Assembly (NCBI GenBank): GCA_009617715.1
Contig: VTFK01000242.1
Location: 1 to 64,000, forward strand
Direction: 5' to 3'
Source of the DNA: Plectrocnemia conspersa
Lineage: Eukaryota; Arthropoda; Insecta; Trichoptera; Polycentropodidae
Length of the DNA stretch: 64,000 bases
Below, piece by piece: positions 61,651-64,000 of the stretch. The translations under genes and the position numbers were made by a program. A model generated the notes under the pieces. It did not search any database. It had not been told where the DNA came from and saw only the letters and a program-made list of their open reading frames with translations. Each line of letters begins with the position of its first letter. Position 1 is the first letter of the stretch.

Positions 61651-63500
61651 AAAACAGGCTTAAATCACCTGCTGTGTAACGCGATACAATAATTAATGAT
61701 GTAATTAAAATCTAGTTGCAAAATAATGGTGAGAAATCGAGACAATGAGATAATAGTACATTAGATATAACTTAGTTTTCATTACGTGATATGTACATGT
61801 TTGTAAATAAGATCGTATTGCTATGCTTATATATCAAAACATTGAATCAAATCATTCTGACAAAACCAATTGCAATTATGATAATTTTCCATTCTACCTT
61901 TCGATTGTTACCAATACAAACATATGCCGAAAATATTTACTATAAAAGCAATAAATATATGTTATATTATTCCTTCTCATATTGTACAAATTGAATAATA
62001 TTTACAAATATATTATTCTTTAATTATACATACAACAGTTTAAGTGGTTTTCCAAATAAAAACCGTTATATTATTTTGCGATATTAAAATACGTCTATAA
62101 ATTCGATATAAGTTTTCTTAGAAAATTTTTGTCATAACGTCGTCTAAACGGTTAGGGCTTGAAAGCGTATTACATTTCCTACAACCACTTTTAAATTTAT
62201 TGTAAACAAATCACGTCGCTTTTATATAAGCCAAGAAACAAGACAGATTTTTTTATTACGGTAGTATTGGTTTGATTTTTCATATAATGCGATTTAAATA
62301 TTTTTCAACAAGAATAATAAAAACGTAATTTAACATTCAATGTTTAAGTCAGTAATGTTTAAAAAAATAATATTTATACAAATAATTATTTCAAGATAAA
62401 ATTAAAATTTATTACTGATGTTTTTAATGGAAATATATTATGCGCAAGCTCAAAATATGATTAAAAATACAAACCTAATAAATCTGCGACTCGATGTTCG
62501 CACGCAAAATAAAATGAAATACCATCACGTTATGCTATTTTTTATGAGTATAATACTTACAAAGGTGAACGTTATTTTAAGAATTTTCAAATTTGTTTTG
62601 GGACGCTCCACTCACTGGATGTAAAACAAGTCTTTCAAAGTTTCAAAATAAACCAACAAAAATAACAGGAACCCGTGGCACTTGCCTTGAATTATTGATG
62701 GACAAATAATAACTCTTAATTAACTTTTCTGTCATAAAGGTAATATAACTCGATTTATATTATGTAGAATTATTTAGTGTTTTTAAATAATAGATTTTTC
62801 TACTAAGGTATATTACTATAAATAAGAATATATTCATAGATTTTTATTGGCCTTGACAATATTTCATGGTATTTATAATTTATATATATATACATTCGGC
62901 TCTAGACTTATAATTAAATAAGGTCCACTCAAATGTTCATGATGTAATGTAATACTATTAAAAATATATGATTATACAACTTACATTTTTAAATAGACTG
63001 ACTTAAAAAATGTCATTGAAATAAAATTTAGTGAAATTCTATGCGAATCTCTAAAAGTTCATACAAATATAATTGTAATTAGTATTGGACTCTACAAGCA
63101 CTAAAACAGGTGCTCTGGTAAACTTTCAAGAAGTTGAACAAACCCTTCAAAACTGACACATGTATAAACATATACCTGACAATCTTATTTGGGCAGTTAG
63201 TATTTTTATATAGATTATTTATAGATTATATATAAAAAAATGCGAATTCAGCAAAAATGCGTGTAACGTCATCAGAAAGAGGGTTACCAATTGAAAAAGC
63301 CAATATACCGATATTTCATAACACTATACGATATTTTTTTTTTTTTTAAATCCAATAAATTATTTTAGTAATGTTCTGACCTGATTTTTTTTTTTTATTT
63401 AAGGCAAAGTTATTTAATTATAAATAAATATTATCGTGCTTTTTTTTTTTTTGAGTCCATGAACATTTTGGATAATTATCATAAATACTTAATGTTATTG
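61650..63500. other. AT-rich DNA with T runs, nothing recognised
   Basis: No gene supported. Three long T runs lie at about 63333, 63385 and 63439; they could be tails of antisense retroelements, but no bodies are recognisable. Confidence 0.5.
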
Positions 63501-64000
63501 TAGCCTTGTCTGCATCTAAAGAATTCAGTAGTTTTCGAAGATCGGTTTGAACTCTGTATTTCAGTCGTCGTGACTAGAGTTGCCTGTCGATTGTCGGCGT
63601 AGTTTCACTTCTTGCGAGTTTGGATCATGTGCTGACAGGTGTCCCAAGTCGGCGATATAAGATAAAACTTATTGCTCAAGTACATGCTTTATGGTTTATT
63701 TATTATTACAAATCTGGCTAACGTGACTTGAGAGGTTTTTTTAATGTGTTATGATGGCTATTATACAAACAATAATTATAACATTAAATATTTATTGCAC
63801 ACCATCTCACATATTTTTTTTTAGCTCCTCATAGCTATCGCCAAAAACATTATTGTATTTAGCAATCTTACTTAAAAAATCTATGTCATATTTAAAAGGG
63901 TCATTTTTAAGCGCTGATGCCCTAAACGCGACGGACTATAGTTAGCAGCTAAAAGTCAAGTTAATATACACCGCGACAGACAAGTATGAATATTTGGCGT
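63500..64000. other. Slightly G+C-richer end of window, unassigned
   Basis: A G+C-richer block at 63530-63660 (GTTGCCTGTCGATTGTCGGCG) without an ORF or family motif. Nothing supportable. Confidence 0.4.

Noticed and set aside
63330..63455. Three T runs as tails of antisense retroelements
   Set aside because: No retroelement body can be recognised beside them; poly(T) alone is too weak.

Overview
Kind of DNA. This is nuclear DNA from an animal, almost certainly an insect. It is about 70% A+T by eye, gene-poor, and full of old insect-type transposons (hAT, mariner, pogo/Tigger, non-LTR retroelements). The only host gene I can support is split into short exons with clean GT-AG borders. There are no operons, rRNA genes, CRISPR arrays or bacterial features. 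I cannot name the order or species from the sequence.

Host gene. Four consecutive internal exons on the + strand (27032-27193, 30260-30391, 33840-34013, 36685-36858) encode about 224 residues of a Sidestep (Side)-family cell-surface receptor: the last immunoglobulin domain followed by a fibronectin type III domain. All four exons start and end in phase 1, so they join without a frameshift. The signal peptide, the earlier Ig domains, the transmembrane segment and the tail are not in the window, except for one speculative 15-base microexon at 40587-40601. The 27 kb to each side therefore reads as giant introns or flanking DNA. By analogy with Drosophila Side and its paralogs, the protein would be a type I membrane partner of Beat-family receptors in neuronal wiring.

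Layout. 1-10.2 kb: mariner and non-LTR fragments and a hAT element with perfect target duplications (726-3100). 10.6-12.9 kb: a second hAT (10787-12276) nested in a copy of an unrecognised dispersed repeat. 12.9-27 kb: AT-rich DNA with islands of higher G+C and a second repeat copy. 27-37 kb: the four exons, with a decayed hAT in the first intron and a third repeat copy in the third. 37-64 kb: one long intron or downstream region. It holds a small hAT MITE (37525-37767), a deleted hAT (38930-39563), retroelement scraps, a fourth repeat copy, a 5'-truncated LINE with a perfect 3' hairpin (50551-51916), a Tigger fossil (55640-56052), another LINE fossil (58670-59720) and an unclassified element with 49-bp inverted ends (60079-60920).

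How it fits together. Nothing here acts as a gene cluster. The picture is one long-intron neuronal receptor gene whose introns collected dead transposons, plus about 20 islands of elevated G+C without credible ORFs. Those islands are the best candidates for regulatory DNA. I found no clear new biological system. The most novel-looking items are the four-copy repeat family with a conserved TATA-like box, the unclassified 49-bp inverted-repeat element, and a 19-base motif shared by two G+C islands.
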